A stretch of DNA of 28,077 nt from NCBI GenBank assembly GCA_946615965.1, contig CAMOIC010000016.1, positions 1-28,077 of the forward strand, written 5' to 3'. The notes under the pieces are model-generated. The model was not told the origin of the DNA. It saw only the letters and a program-made list of their open reading frames with translations, and searched no databases. The position numbers and the translations under genes were made by a program. The DNA is from UBA3700 sp002372775. Its GTDB lineage: Bacteria > Bacillota > Clostridia > Christensenellales > UBA3700. Position 1 is the first letter of the stretch; each line of letters begins with the position of its first letter. This document shows positions 21,488 to 28,077 of the stretch, one piece after another.

Positions 21488-22615
21488 TTATTTTGAAAGA
21501 TAAATCTTGAAAATCATATTTTGCACATCTGAATATGCGCTGACTTTATAGATCTCTTTACCAGAGTCATCCACATCAACTGAGTAGTCTGTCTTAGAAT
21601 GATAAGAATCAACACCACTTTGACCATTAAGCTTCAAATACAAATCATTCATGAAATTTGAGACCTTCTCCAAGACGTCTTTTTCTGTCCAAAATTCGCT
21701 TCTAAAATTAAGGTCATTTATGAAAAACGAACTAATTTGTAATTCTTTTATCGCCTCAGTGTCGTTTGTTAAAAAATACACACTATACATGTATTTATAT
21801 GAATTAATGAACGCTGAGTACTTTAAATAAGGATCTGATGATGTTAATAATACGTAGTATGCAACCTCATTTGCATCAGCTTCTCTCATTACTCCCTTAG
21901 TATGAGCAAGTTCATGCGCAATGGCGCATATCTTATCATAGTACAACATTTGTGTATTATATCCAGCCTCTACAGTTGGAGCAAATGTTATGCCTTCTAT
22001 GCCAAATGCACTCATTAAATATGAAGACGCAATCTGCTTTGGAGTTGATGTATAATTTAGGAAATATTCACTAGTTAATCTTTCGTATTCTTTAGATATT
22101 TTTTCTACAATTTCATCATCAGAATAAGGACATATTGTGTGCCCTTCACTATTCTTTTCAAGAAGATTTATAGTCTCATAAATATCTGCAAAATATGAAT
22201 TTGCAAGATTAACTGCAGCTGTCTCATCTACTAGATAATCAAGTTTATCTATATCAAGTTTTTCTCTTTTATAGGCAAATCCCGCAGTGCCCGTATATAG
22301 GAATGCTACAACTACAATACCTAATAAAATCCCTGCTAAATTATTCCATGCTCTATTATTGTTTTTCTTAACAAAGTCGTAGATTATTAGACCAATATAA
22401 ATCAAATCTACAAGAACAAATATAAAAGCACCAACTTCAAATACGTCGCATTCTATATGCCCTATAAACGAGCCTACAACCTTAGCGTATACGAAATAAA
22501 CATGTCTAGTCATCCATTCAGAGACTTTTTCAGACATTGATAGTAAAAAATTAGCGATGACAAGCATCGTGAATACCGTCATCGCTATAAATTTTCTTTT
22601 AGTGCTTTGTTGCAT
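21488..22615 (-). CDS. DUF3810 membrane protein with an HExxH metalloprotease-like motif
   Basis: A 375-residue protein with three N-terminal hydrophobic stretches (about residues 9-27, 57-80 and 93-112) and a long extracytoplasmic C-terminal part. The motif HELAH (234-238) is followed by TKGVMREADANEVAYY, matching the DUF3810 pattern HExxH...G...E-x-(D/E)-A-N. This is the arrangement of gluzincin-like zinc peptidases, with E245 or D247 as candidate third ligand. No substrate is known for the family. The ATG at 22613-22615 follows pgi by 18 bases, so it is probably transcribed from the pgi unit. The domain call is good; protease activity is inference. Confidence 0.85.
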   Translation of the reverse strand: MQQSTKRKFIAMTVFTMLVIANFLLSMSEKVSEWMTRHVYFVYAKVVGSFIGHIECDVFEVGAFIFVLVDLIYIGLIIYDFVKKNNNRAWNNLAGILLGIVVVAFLYTGTAGFAYKREKLDIDKLDYLVDETAAVNLANSYFADIYETINLLEKNSEGHTICPYSDDEIVEKISKEYERLTSEYFLNYTSTPKQIASSYLMSAFGIEGITFAPTVEAGYNTQMLYYDKICAIAHELAHTKGVMREADANEVAYYVLLTSSDPYLKYSAFINSYKYMYSVYFLTNDTEAIKELQISSFFINDLNFRSEFWTEKDVLEKVSNFMNDLYLKLNGQSGVDSYHSKTDYSVDVDDSGKEIYKVSAYSDVQNMIFKIYLSK

Positions 22616-22633
22616 CTAAACAACTAACCTCAA

Positions 22634-24052
22634 TTAGATAGTATATTTAGCTTGCTTTTGTGGAGCATTTGCAAGTTCAGCTCTCTTTTCATCATAACCA
22701 GGTCTTCCTAGTAATGCATATGTAGCATTCTTACCTTCTTCAACACCTGGTTGATCGAATGTATTGATGTTTAACATAGCACCAGCATATGATGTTTGTA
22801 ACATGAATAAGTACATTAATTGACCTAATGTATATTCGTTTAACATTGGAAGCATAATTGTGTAGTTTTGTTTTCCAGCCTTAGTAATAGCATATTCTGT
22901 AGCCTTTCTTTCAGCTTGGATTAATTCGTTCATTGTATGTCCGCATAAGAAGTTAACTGATGGGATATCTTCGCATCCTTCAGCAATCTTAACTTCTGTT
23001 CTATAGTTATCTACACCGATAAATGTAATAATCTTATCTGCAGGACCTGCTGTATATAATTGAACTTGTGAGTGTTGATCTGTAACACCTAATGACTTAA
23101 CTGGAGTTTGTCCAACGCCATCGATCTTGTTACCTTGTAAATCAACATTCTTACCTAAAGATTCAGCCCATAGTTGGCAATACCAGTCAGCGATGTACTT
23201 TAATCCATCAGCATATGGCATCATAACACCAACATTCTTACCATCTCTCATACCAATTACTTGTAAAGCAGCAAGAACTAATGCTGGGTTCTTCTTTAAG
23301 TTAGCTGTATTGCATTGAGAATCCATAAACTTAGCACCAGCAAGCATAGCCTTAATATCTACACCTGTAACAGCAGCTGGTAATAAACCAACTGGGCAAA
23401 GTTCTGAGAATCTTCCGCCTACGCCATCTGGAATATAGAATGTCTTATAAGCTTCAGCCTTAGCAATCTTAATTAAATTACCTTTTTCTCTAGATGTTGT
23501 AGCAATAATATGATCCTTAGCCTTATCACCAAGCTTTTCCTTAAGGATTGCATTGATAATTAAGTATTGAGTCATAGTTTCAGATGTAGAACCACTCTTT
23601 GTGATTACGTTGAACATTGTCTTTTCAACATCGATTACATCTAAAAGTGCTGCCATTCTTTCTGGATCTACGTTATCTTCAACATAGAACTTAGGTCCCT
23701 TTCTCTTGCTCTTCTTTAAATCATTGTAATGTAAATGATTGATAGCTTGGAATGTAGCGATAGGACCTAGAGCAGAACCACCAATACCAAGTACTACAAA
23801 GTATTCGAAGTTCTTTCTAATATATTTAGCAGTATCTAAGATATCAGCAACGATTTCATTTTGCTTGTATGGAAGGTCAGCCCATCCCATCATATCTTTG
23901 CCTTTTCCTGCTTCTACTGCTTCAAATGCCTTCTTAGCTTCATCTGCCATAGCATTTAATGTCTTATCAGAAACGCCATTCTTTCCTAGAACTGATTGCA
24001 TCATGTTGTTGTAATCAACTCTAATCTTCATGTCTTTTTTACTGTAACGCAT
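22634..24052 (-). CDS. pgi: Glucose-6-phosphate isomerase
   Basis: Interconverts glucose 6-phosphate and fructose 6-phosphate. The 472-residue product carries the sugar-phosphate binding segment GIGGSALGP, then TKSGSTSETM, and the two PGI signatures GVGGRFSELCPVGLLPAA and QPGVEEGKNATYALLGRPG with the catalytic lysine. The GVTDQHSQVQLYTAGP segment is also intact. The ATG at 24050-24052 has a GGAGG site upstream. It follows a sugar isomerase/epimerase-like gene by 25 bases, suggesting a carbohydrate operon. Length is in the range of the shorter Bacillota-type enzymes (about 450 residues). Confidence 0.97.
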   Translation of the reverse strand: MRYSKKDMKIRVDYNNMMQSVLGKNGVSDKTLNAMADEAKKAFEAVEAGKGKDMMGWADLPYKQNEIVADILDTAKYIRKNFEYFVVLGIGGSALGPIATFQAINHLHYNDLKKSKRKGPKFYVEDNVDPERMAALLDVIDVEKTMFNVITKSGSTSETMTQYLIINAILKEKLGDKAKDHIIATTSREKGNLIKIAKAEAYKTFYIPDGVGGRFSELCPVGLLPAAVTGVDIKAMLAGAKFMDSQCNTANLKKNPALVLAALQVIGMRDGKNVGVMMPYADGLKYIADWYCQLWAESLGKNVDLQGNKIDGVGQTPVKSLGVTDQHSQVQLYTAGPADKIITFIGVDNYRTEVKIAEGCEDIPSVNFLCGHTMNELIQAERKATEYAITKAGKQNYTIMLPMLNEYTLGQLMYLFMLQTSYAGAMLNINTFDQPGVEEGKNATYALLGRPGYDEKRAELANAPQKQAKYTI

Positions 24053-24077
24053 ATATATGCCTCCAAATTGTATTGTT

Positions 24078-24893
24078 TTATTTTTTCGATTTATCTAAAC
24101 AAACTTCAAGATAATTGTAACTTTCTTTAAGCTCATCTATGTCTTTGTAATTTTTGCTATAAACTTCTAATAAGCAAGGTCCATCATATCCTATATCTTG
24201 TAATCTCTTGAAAAGTTCAACAAAGTCAAATGAACCTTTTCCAGGAATAGCTGTTGTACCGTCAATATTATAATCGCATAAGTGTACTGTTTCAAGCGTA
24301 TTACCCATAACTTTTAAATAATCTTTGTAATCTATTCCTGATTGCATTGCTTGCTTTATATCTAATACTGAACCAAGTTCTGGACAATAAGGCTTTAATT
24401 TTTCAAAGTATTCTGGCTCATGGAAATATGTCCAATGTACATTCTCATAGCAAAGTTTAACACCATATGACTTAGCTAAATCTACAAGATAATTAACTCT
24501 TTTTGAAAGCTTCTCATAATCATGTGTATATTTAACAGCACGCTTTAAAATTGTTGCTCCATGGAATGTTTGATACTTAATACCTAACGATTTACATGTA
24601 GCCAAGAAATTTCTATATATTTCTTCTCCATCAGCTCTTGCTCTTTCACCTTGAGAAAACAAATCTGGTTCAAATTGATTAGTCATAGAATGAGCAGAAT
24701 GGATTTCAAGTTTATGAATCTCGTTTGCTCTTTTTAATTTATCTTTCATGATGTTTGCATATTCTTCACAATATTGAGATCTTGTTTCAAAAAAGACTTC
24801 GCAAGTATCTATACCTAGCGAAGCGATTTCCTCAAGTGTATCTTCCGTGTGTAAATTTGGGAAGAATGATGCAGATGACATACCTAATTTCAT
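24078..24893 (-). CDS. Sugar phosphate isomerase/epimerase-like TIM-barrel protein
   Basis: A 271-residue protein of the xylose-isomerase-like TIM-barrel superfamily (AP endonuclease 2 fold). Metal-binding positions typical of the fold can be seen: EIHSAHS, TFHGATI, LCYENVHW, GSVLDIKQAM, TVHLCDYN and CLLEVYS. The opening MKLGMSSASF and the alternating strand/helix pattern agree. The substrate cannot be named; epimerases, isomerases and inosose dehydratases share this fold. It leads the pgi-DUF3810 unit. A perfect TATAAT ends seven bases before the ATG at 24891-24893 and there is no ribosome binding site, so the message is probably leaderless. Confidence 0.88.
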   Translation of the reverse strand: MKLGMSSASFFPNLHTEDTLEEIASLGIDTCEVFFETRSQYCEEYANIMKDKLKRANEIHKLEIHSAHSMTNQFEPDLFSQGERARADGEEIYRNFLATCKSLGIKYQTFHGATILKRAVKYTHDYEKLSKRVNYLVDLAKSYGVKLCYENVHWTYFHEPEYFEKLKPYCPELGSVLDIKQAMQSGIDYKDYLKVMGNTLETVHLCDYNIDGTTAIPGKGSFDFVELFKRLQDIGYDGPCLLEVYSKNYKDIDELKESYNYLEVCLDKSKK

Positions 24894-24900
24894 AGCACTT

Positions 24901-24930
24901 ATTATATCAAAACCACTCTTTTATTTACAA
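24901..24930 (-). promoter_or_regulatory. Extended -10 promoter placed for a leaderless transcript
   Basis: On the minus strand, TTGTAA (24925-24930), 18 bases, then TGATATAAT (TATAAT at 24901-24906). Only AAGTGCT separates the -10 box from the ATG, so the start falls on or one base before the initiation codon. Confidence 0.65.
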
Positions 24931-25055
24931 TAAATATTGCTGTATTTCAAAAAGCTTTACAAAAGACATTTTTGCCCAATACACAAACACGAGAGCGATA
25001 TTTTCTCAATTCTCCTTTAAGTGGAATAGATATTTTTTAAAATATAATTATATTC
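24931..25055. other. Gene-free part of the divergent intergenic region
   Basis: The whole gap between the TIM-barrel gene and the MMPL gene is 248 bases. Beyond the two promoters and a short palindrome I see only AT-rich sequence, with no tRNA, no recognisable riboswitch and no convincing small gene. Confidence 0.6.
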
Positions 25056-25100
25056 TACGCGTAATAATTGTATTGAACTGCTGCAATGTGCTAATATTAT
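25056..25100 (+). promoter_or_regulatory. Putative promoter of the MMPL gene with an upstream palindrome
   Basis: TTGAAC (25073-25078), 16 bases, then TATTAT (25095-25100), giving a leader of about 35 bases with a GAGGG ribosome binding site. An 8-bp perfect palindrome TACGCGTA (25056-25063) lies just upstream of the -35 and could be part of an operator; flanking symmetry is poor. Confidence 0.5.
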
Positions 25101-25141
25101 CTCGTAAAAAATTTATGAATCAAATTATATCGAGGGTTTAA

Positions 25142-27964
25142 ATGTCTAAAATTACTGATCTATTCAAGAAAAAAGAAAATCAAGGTGAACGCAAATCAGA
25201 AAAAGCTCTTGCATCATTCTCTCATTGGGTAATGACACACAAGACTATTATTATTTCTATTTTTGCCGTATTAATGATTCTTGCAGTAGTTGGCAATTTC
25301 TTTGTACATAAACAAAGTGACGTTATTTCTTATTTGGATAACGATACTGCTACAAAGCAAGGTCTTGCTAATTTACAAAAAGAATATAACATTATCGGTG
25401 ACTTCTCAATGGGTATCTCTTATCTATCTGAAGAACAAATGACTGAATTAATCAGCAAGATTCAATCTAGTTTAGACACTAAGGTTGAAGAGGTTGTTGA
25501 TGAAGATGGAGAATATGTTTTAGACGAAAACGGAGAGATAGTTACAAAAGAAGTACCACTTAATTCTTATTATTATGAAAGATTAAAATACATTAATAAG
25601 ATTGTTTGGTATGGAACTTTCTCTTCTCTAAAAATGTTAAACAATACAAATGCCTTCAGCACAGTTTCTCCAAGTGACGTTTCAAAGATTCTTGAAAAAA
25701 TGAAGAGCAAGTTTGTAATTCATAATGATGAAAAAGATGTAGACACATATCTTGTTTCAATTTACTTTACAACTGCAAACTCAGCTGATGAAACAGCAAC
25801 AGCTATTGATACACTTGAAGAAATCATTCAAGACTATATTAAAGGCGAAATTAAAGAAGGATATCTAGAAGGACCAAAAGATGTAGAAGACTATTACACA
25901 TTCTCTGGTTCTGCTGAAAACTCTAGATCTTTATTAAAATCTTCAGTTGGCGATATGCCTAAGTTCGTAATAGTTGCAGTAATAGCGGTATTTATTATCC
26001 TATTCTTAACTACAAAGAGTTATATTGAACCACTAATTTTCTTAGCAACACTAGGTATTTCTATCCTACTAAACATGGGTTCAAATATCATTGCCGGAAG
26101 AAATCCTGTTGGTACAATTTCTTCAATCACAGCATCTTGTGCAACAATCCTACAACTTGCTGTAGCGATGGACTATGCAATTTTCTTAATGCATACATAT
26201 TATGAAGAATTAAGAACAACCCCTCGTCCTGAAATTGCTCTAGAACAAGCATTACCTAAGACAATTAAATCTGTAGTTGCTTCTTCTTTAACAACAGTAG
26301 GAAGTTTCATTGCTCTATTCTTTATGAAGTTCGGTATCGGTTACGATTTAGGTTTCGTTTTAGCAAAAGGCGTAATCTTATCATTAATCACTGTAGTTCT
26401 ATTACAACCAGTAATCATCTTATTCTTCCATAAGTGGATTGCTGCTACTAACCATGAAACAACAAAGAGTGGTAAACATCAATGGGAACCATTAACACCA
26501 AGACTAAAATTCGTTTCAAAGATTATTACAAAGAAAGGTGTTGCTATTCCTATCATTGTAGTTTGTATTGCTCTATTAATACCTGCTGCTATGTTCCAAA
26601 GCAAAGTTGACTTAGCTTTCATTACTGTATCAAAGGAAAATCCAAATCCAACAGTATCTGAGCAAGCGCTTGAAGCATCTTCTAACCAATTAATCGTTAT
26701 GACACCATATACATATGGTAATTATGATGATCAATATGTTTTCATAAAAGATGCTTACCTTGTTGGATATAAGCAAGCAACAACATACAACGCAAATGAA
26801 AAATACTACGAACAAGATGATTTATACTACACTGTTGCTCCAGTAAACAAAGGAAGCGAAAATGAAGGTAAATTAACAGAAGCTGAATTTGCAAATGGTG
26901 TTTACTATGTAAACAATCCTGAGGTTAACACTGTTACAGACATATTCTCATTATGCACAATCTTCTTAGATTACCAATTATATGATATTGATACTTCTAG
27001 GGCGCAAGCTGCTGCACTAGCAAGAGGTGTTATCTATAGACAATTACATAACAGTTTCGTATCTCATACATTTACTGAGGATAATGTAATTGATACAGAT
27101 ACAACAAAGACTCACTATATGTTATACACAATGACAATAGATGGTTCTAAGGAAGACGAAAAGAGTTATGCAAGCGTTCTTGAAATTCAAAAGATCGCTA
27201 AGGAAGTTTATAAAGATTATAGTGTTCAAACACAAATGACAGGTAATGTACTTGCTTCATACGAATTAAGCCAAGTAACACCAAGCGATTATACACTTGT
27301 TAACATCTTAACAGTTGTAATCATCTTCTTAATCCTATTATTCACATTCAAGTCACCATTACTTGCTGCAATTCTAGTTATGGTTATTGAAACTGGTATT
27401 TGGATTAACCTATCTGCTTCATACTTCATGGGAACAACATTACACTTCATGGCATACTTAATCGTATCTGCAATAGCACTTGGTGCAACTGTAGACTACG
27501 CTATCCTTGTTACAAGTAAGTATCTTGAAGAAAAGCAAAATGGTGCTACAGGACAAGCCGCTATTAGAAACGCCATCTATAGAGCTGCTCCAGGTGTATT
27601 AACATCAGGTTCTATTTTCTTCGTAGCATGTCTTGCAGTATACCTAGTATCTACAAACATTATCGTACAACAAATCACATTATTACTTGCTAGAAATGCT
27701 GTGCTTTCTGTAGTACTTGTATTCTCATTCTTACCTGCTATCTTATCTATGCTTGAGAGAGCTAAGAAGTATATCTCAATCAAGAGAGGTAAAGGTGATC
27801 CAGATGAAGGAAAGTCTAATACATCTATTTATTCTGTTTCTTCAAAGAAATTAAAAGAATTCAAGCAAGTTCACGAACAAGTTGCTGTAGCAGCTACTGA
27901 TACAGTTGTAGATGTAGAAGCAGTAGAAACAACTCAAACAGAAGAAAGCTCAAAGGATGAATAA
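25142..27964 (+). CDS. MMPL/RND family transporter
   Basis: A 940-residue RND-superfamily membrane transporter of the MMPL type, expected to move lipids or other hydrophobic compounds using the proton gradient. The order is a basic cytosolic N terminus, TM1 (about 33-52), a large extracytoplasmic domain, a block of membrane segments from about residue 273, a second extracytoplasmic domain from about residue 490, and a second membrane block. The Asp-Tyr pairs that form the proton relay in MmpL3 are present in both halves: D344-Y345 in AMDYAIF and D785-Y786 in TVDYAIL. A Lys/Glu-rich cytosolic tail of about 65 residues ends the protein. The ATG at 25142 has GAGGG upstream. It stands alone with no adaptor gene next to it. 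Confidence 0.93.
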   Translation: MSKITDLFKKKENQGERKSEKALASFSHWVMTHKTIIISIFAVLMILAVVGNFFVHKQSDVISYLDNDTATKQGLANLQKEYNIIGDFSMGISYLSEEQMTELISKIQSSLDTKVEEVVDEDGEYVLDENGEIVTKEVPLNSYYYERLKYINKIVWYGTFSSLKMLNNTNAFSTVSPSDVSKILEKMKSKFVIHNDEKDVDTYLVSIYFTTANSADETATAIDTLEEIIQDYIKGEIKEGYLEGPKDVEDYYTFSGSAENSRSLLKSSVGDMPKFVIVAVIAVFIILFLTTKSYIEPLIFLATLGISILLNMGSNIIAGRNPVGTISSITASCATILQLAVAMDYAIFLMHTYYEELRTTPRPEIALEQALPKTIKSVVASSLTTVGSFIALFFMKFGIGYDLGFVLAKGVILSLITVVLLQPVIILFFHKWIAATNHETTKSGKHQWEPLTPRLKFVSKIITKKGVAIPIIVVCIALLIPAAMFQSKVDLAFITVSKENPNPTVSEQALEASSNQLIVMTPYTYGNYDDQYVFIKDAYLVGYKQATTYNANEKYYEQDDLYYTVAPVNKGSENEGKLTEAEFANGVYYVNNPEVNTVTDIFSLCTIFLDYQLYDIDTSRAQAAALARGVIYRQLHNSFVSHTFTEDNVIDTDTTKTHYMLYTMTIDGSKEDEKSYASVLEIQKIAKEVYKDYSVQTQMTGNVLASYELSQVTPSDYTLVNILTVVIIFLILLFTFKSPLLAAILVMVIETGIWINLSASYFMGTTLHFMAYLIVSAIALGATVDYAILVTSKYLEEKQNGATGQAAIRNAIYRAAPGVLTSGSIFFVACLAVYLVSTNIIVQQITLLLARNAVLSVVLVFSFLPAILSMLERAKKYISIKRGKGDPDEGKSNTSIYSVSSKKLKEFKQVHEQVAVAATDTVVDVEAVETTQTEESSKDE

Positions 27965-27988
27965 TTAGATTCAAACTTAATAACAATT

Positions 27989-28020
27989 TAGGGATACATA
28001 TGATATGTATCCCTATTTTT
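27989..28020 (+). terminator. Intrinsic terminator of the MMPL gene
   Basis: A perfect 12-bp stem, TAGGGATACATA (27989-28000) with TATGTATCCCTA (28004-28015), a 3-base loop, then TTTTT and ATTT. Confidence 0.92.
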
Positions 28021-28077
28021 ATTTCACTTTAGATATTTTATATAAGTTTTCAATTGGAATCTTATTTTGCATAATCT
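28019..28077 (-). CDS. Possible C-terminal tail of a convergent gene
   Basis: On the minus strand one frame is open from the window edge for 18 codons (IMQNKIPIENLYKISKVK) and stops with TAA at 28019-28021, against the MMPL terminator. The other two frames have stops. This fits the end of a convergent gene, but the stretch is too short to identify, and chance is a real alternative. Confidence 0.35.
   Translation of the reverse strand, partial: IMQNKIPIENLYKISKVK

Noticed and set aside
24959..25019. Possible 20-codon gene on the minus strand starting at a TTG near 25010 after an AAAGGAG
   Set aside because: Only two bases separate AAAGGAG from the TTG, no promoter was found, and the basic/cysteine-containing peptide has no recognised relative.
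1..28077. Mobile elements, prophage, CRISPR or defence genes
   Set aside because: No transposase, integrase, repeat-spacer array, nuclease-toxin pair or base-composition break was seen; genes are coherent housekeeping functions.

Overview
The window is AT-rich, densely packed bacterial chromosome using the standard code (TAA, TAG and TGA all act as stops). Short intergenic gaps, TAATG stop/start overlaps, strong GGAGG-type ribosome binding sites and the gene content (LL-diaminopimelate aminotransferase, RibU behind an FMN riboswitch, RsfS/NadD/YqeK, ObgE, a CtpE-like P-type ATPase) point to a low-GC Bacillota, most likely an uncultured gut-type Clostridia lineage. The lineage is inferred, not proven. 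No phage, insertion sequence, CRISPR array, rRNA or tRNA was seen; this is mainly housekeeping DNA.

Layout. (1) 1-2616, minus: tsaE-tsaB-rimI (two components of the tRNA t6A machinery plus a RimI-type acetyltransferase), then NADP-isocitrate dehydrogenase, which runs off the left edge. (2) 2636-3473, plus: promoter, FMN riboswitch and riboflavin transporter ribU, ended by a bidirectional terminator. (3) 3524-6875, minus: lipoprotein, membrane protein, a NadD-YqeK fusion, rsfS and a YbjN-like protein. (4) 7058-16493, minus: one apparent transcription unit from a strong promoter at 16530-16558 to a terminator at 6991-7025. It carries a P-type ATPase with a lysine-rich tail, guaA, a stand-alone FakA-like domain, purA, dapL, nth, obgE and yhbY. 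(5) 16580-21370, minus: pit, its DUF47 partner, a MATE exporter, then an aroE-aroK fusion and aroQ. (6) 21488-24893, minus: a TIM-barrel sugar isomerase/epimerase, pgi and a DUF3810 membrane protein with an HExxH motif. (7) 25142-27964, plus: an MMPL/RND transporter ending in a strong terminator, with a possible tail of a convergent gene at the right edge.

How the genes fit together. Most encode core metabolism: both branches leaving IMP (guaA to GMP, purA toward AMP), shikimate steps, DAP/lysine synthesis, NAD synthesis, glycolytic entry, phosphate uptake and riboflavin uptake. Others serve ribosome assembly or silencing (ObgE, YhbY, RsfS) and tRNA modification (TsaB, TsaE). No clearly new multi-gene system is visible. 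The points most worth a second look are the two enzyme fusions, the orphan FakA-like domain, the lysine-rich tail on the ATPase, an FMN aptamer that abuts the start codon with no separate expression platform, overlapping divergent promoters for tsaE and ribU, two promoters placed for leaderless mRNAs, and several unassigned palindromic or tandem operator-like sites.
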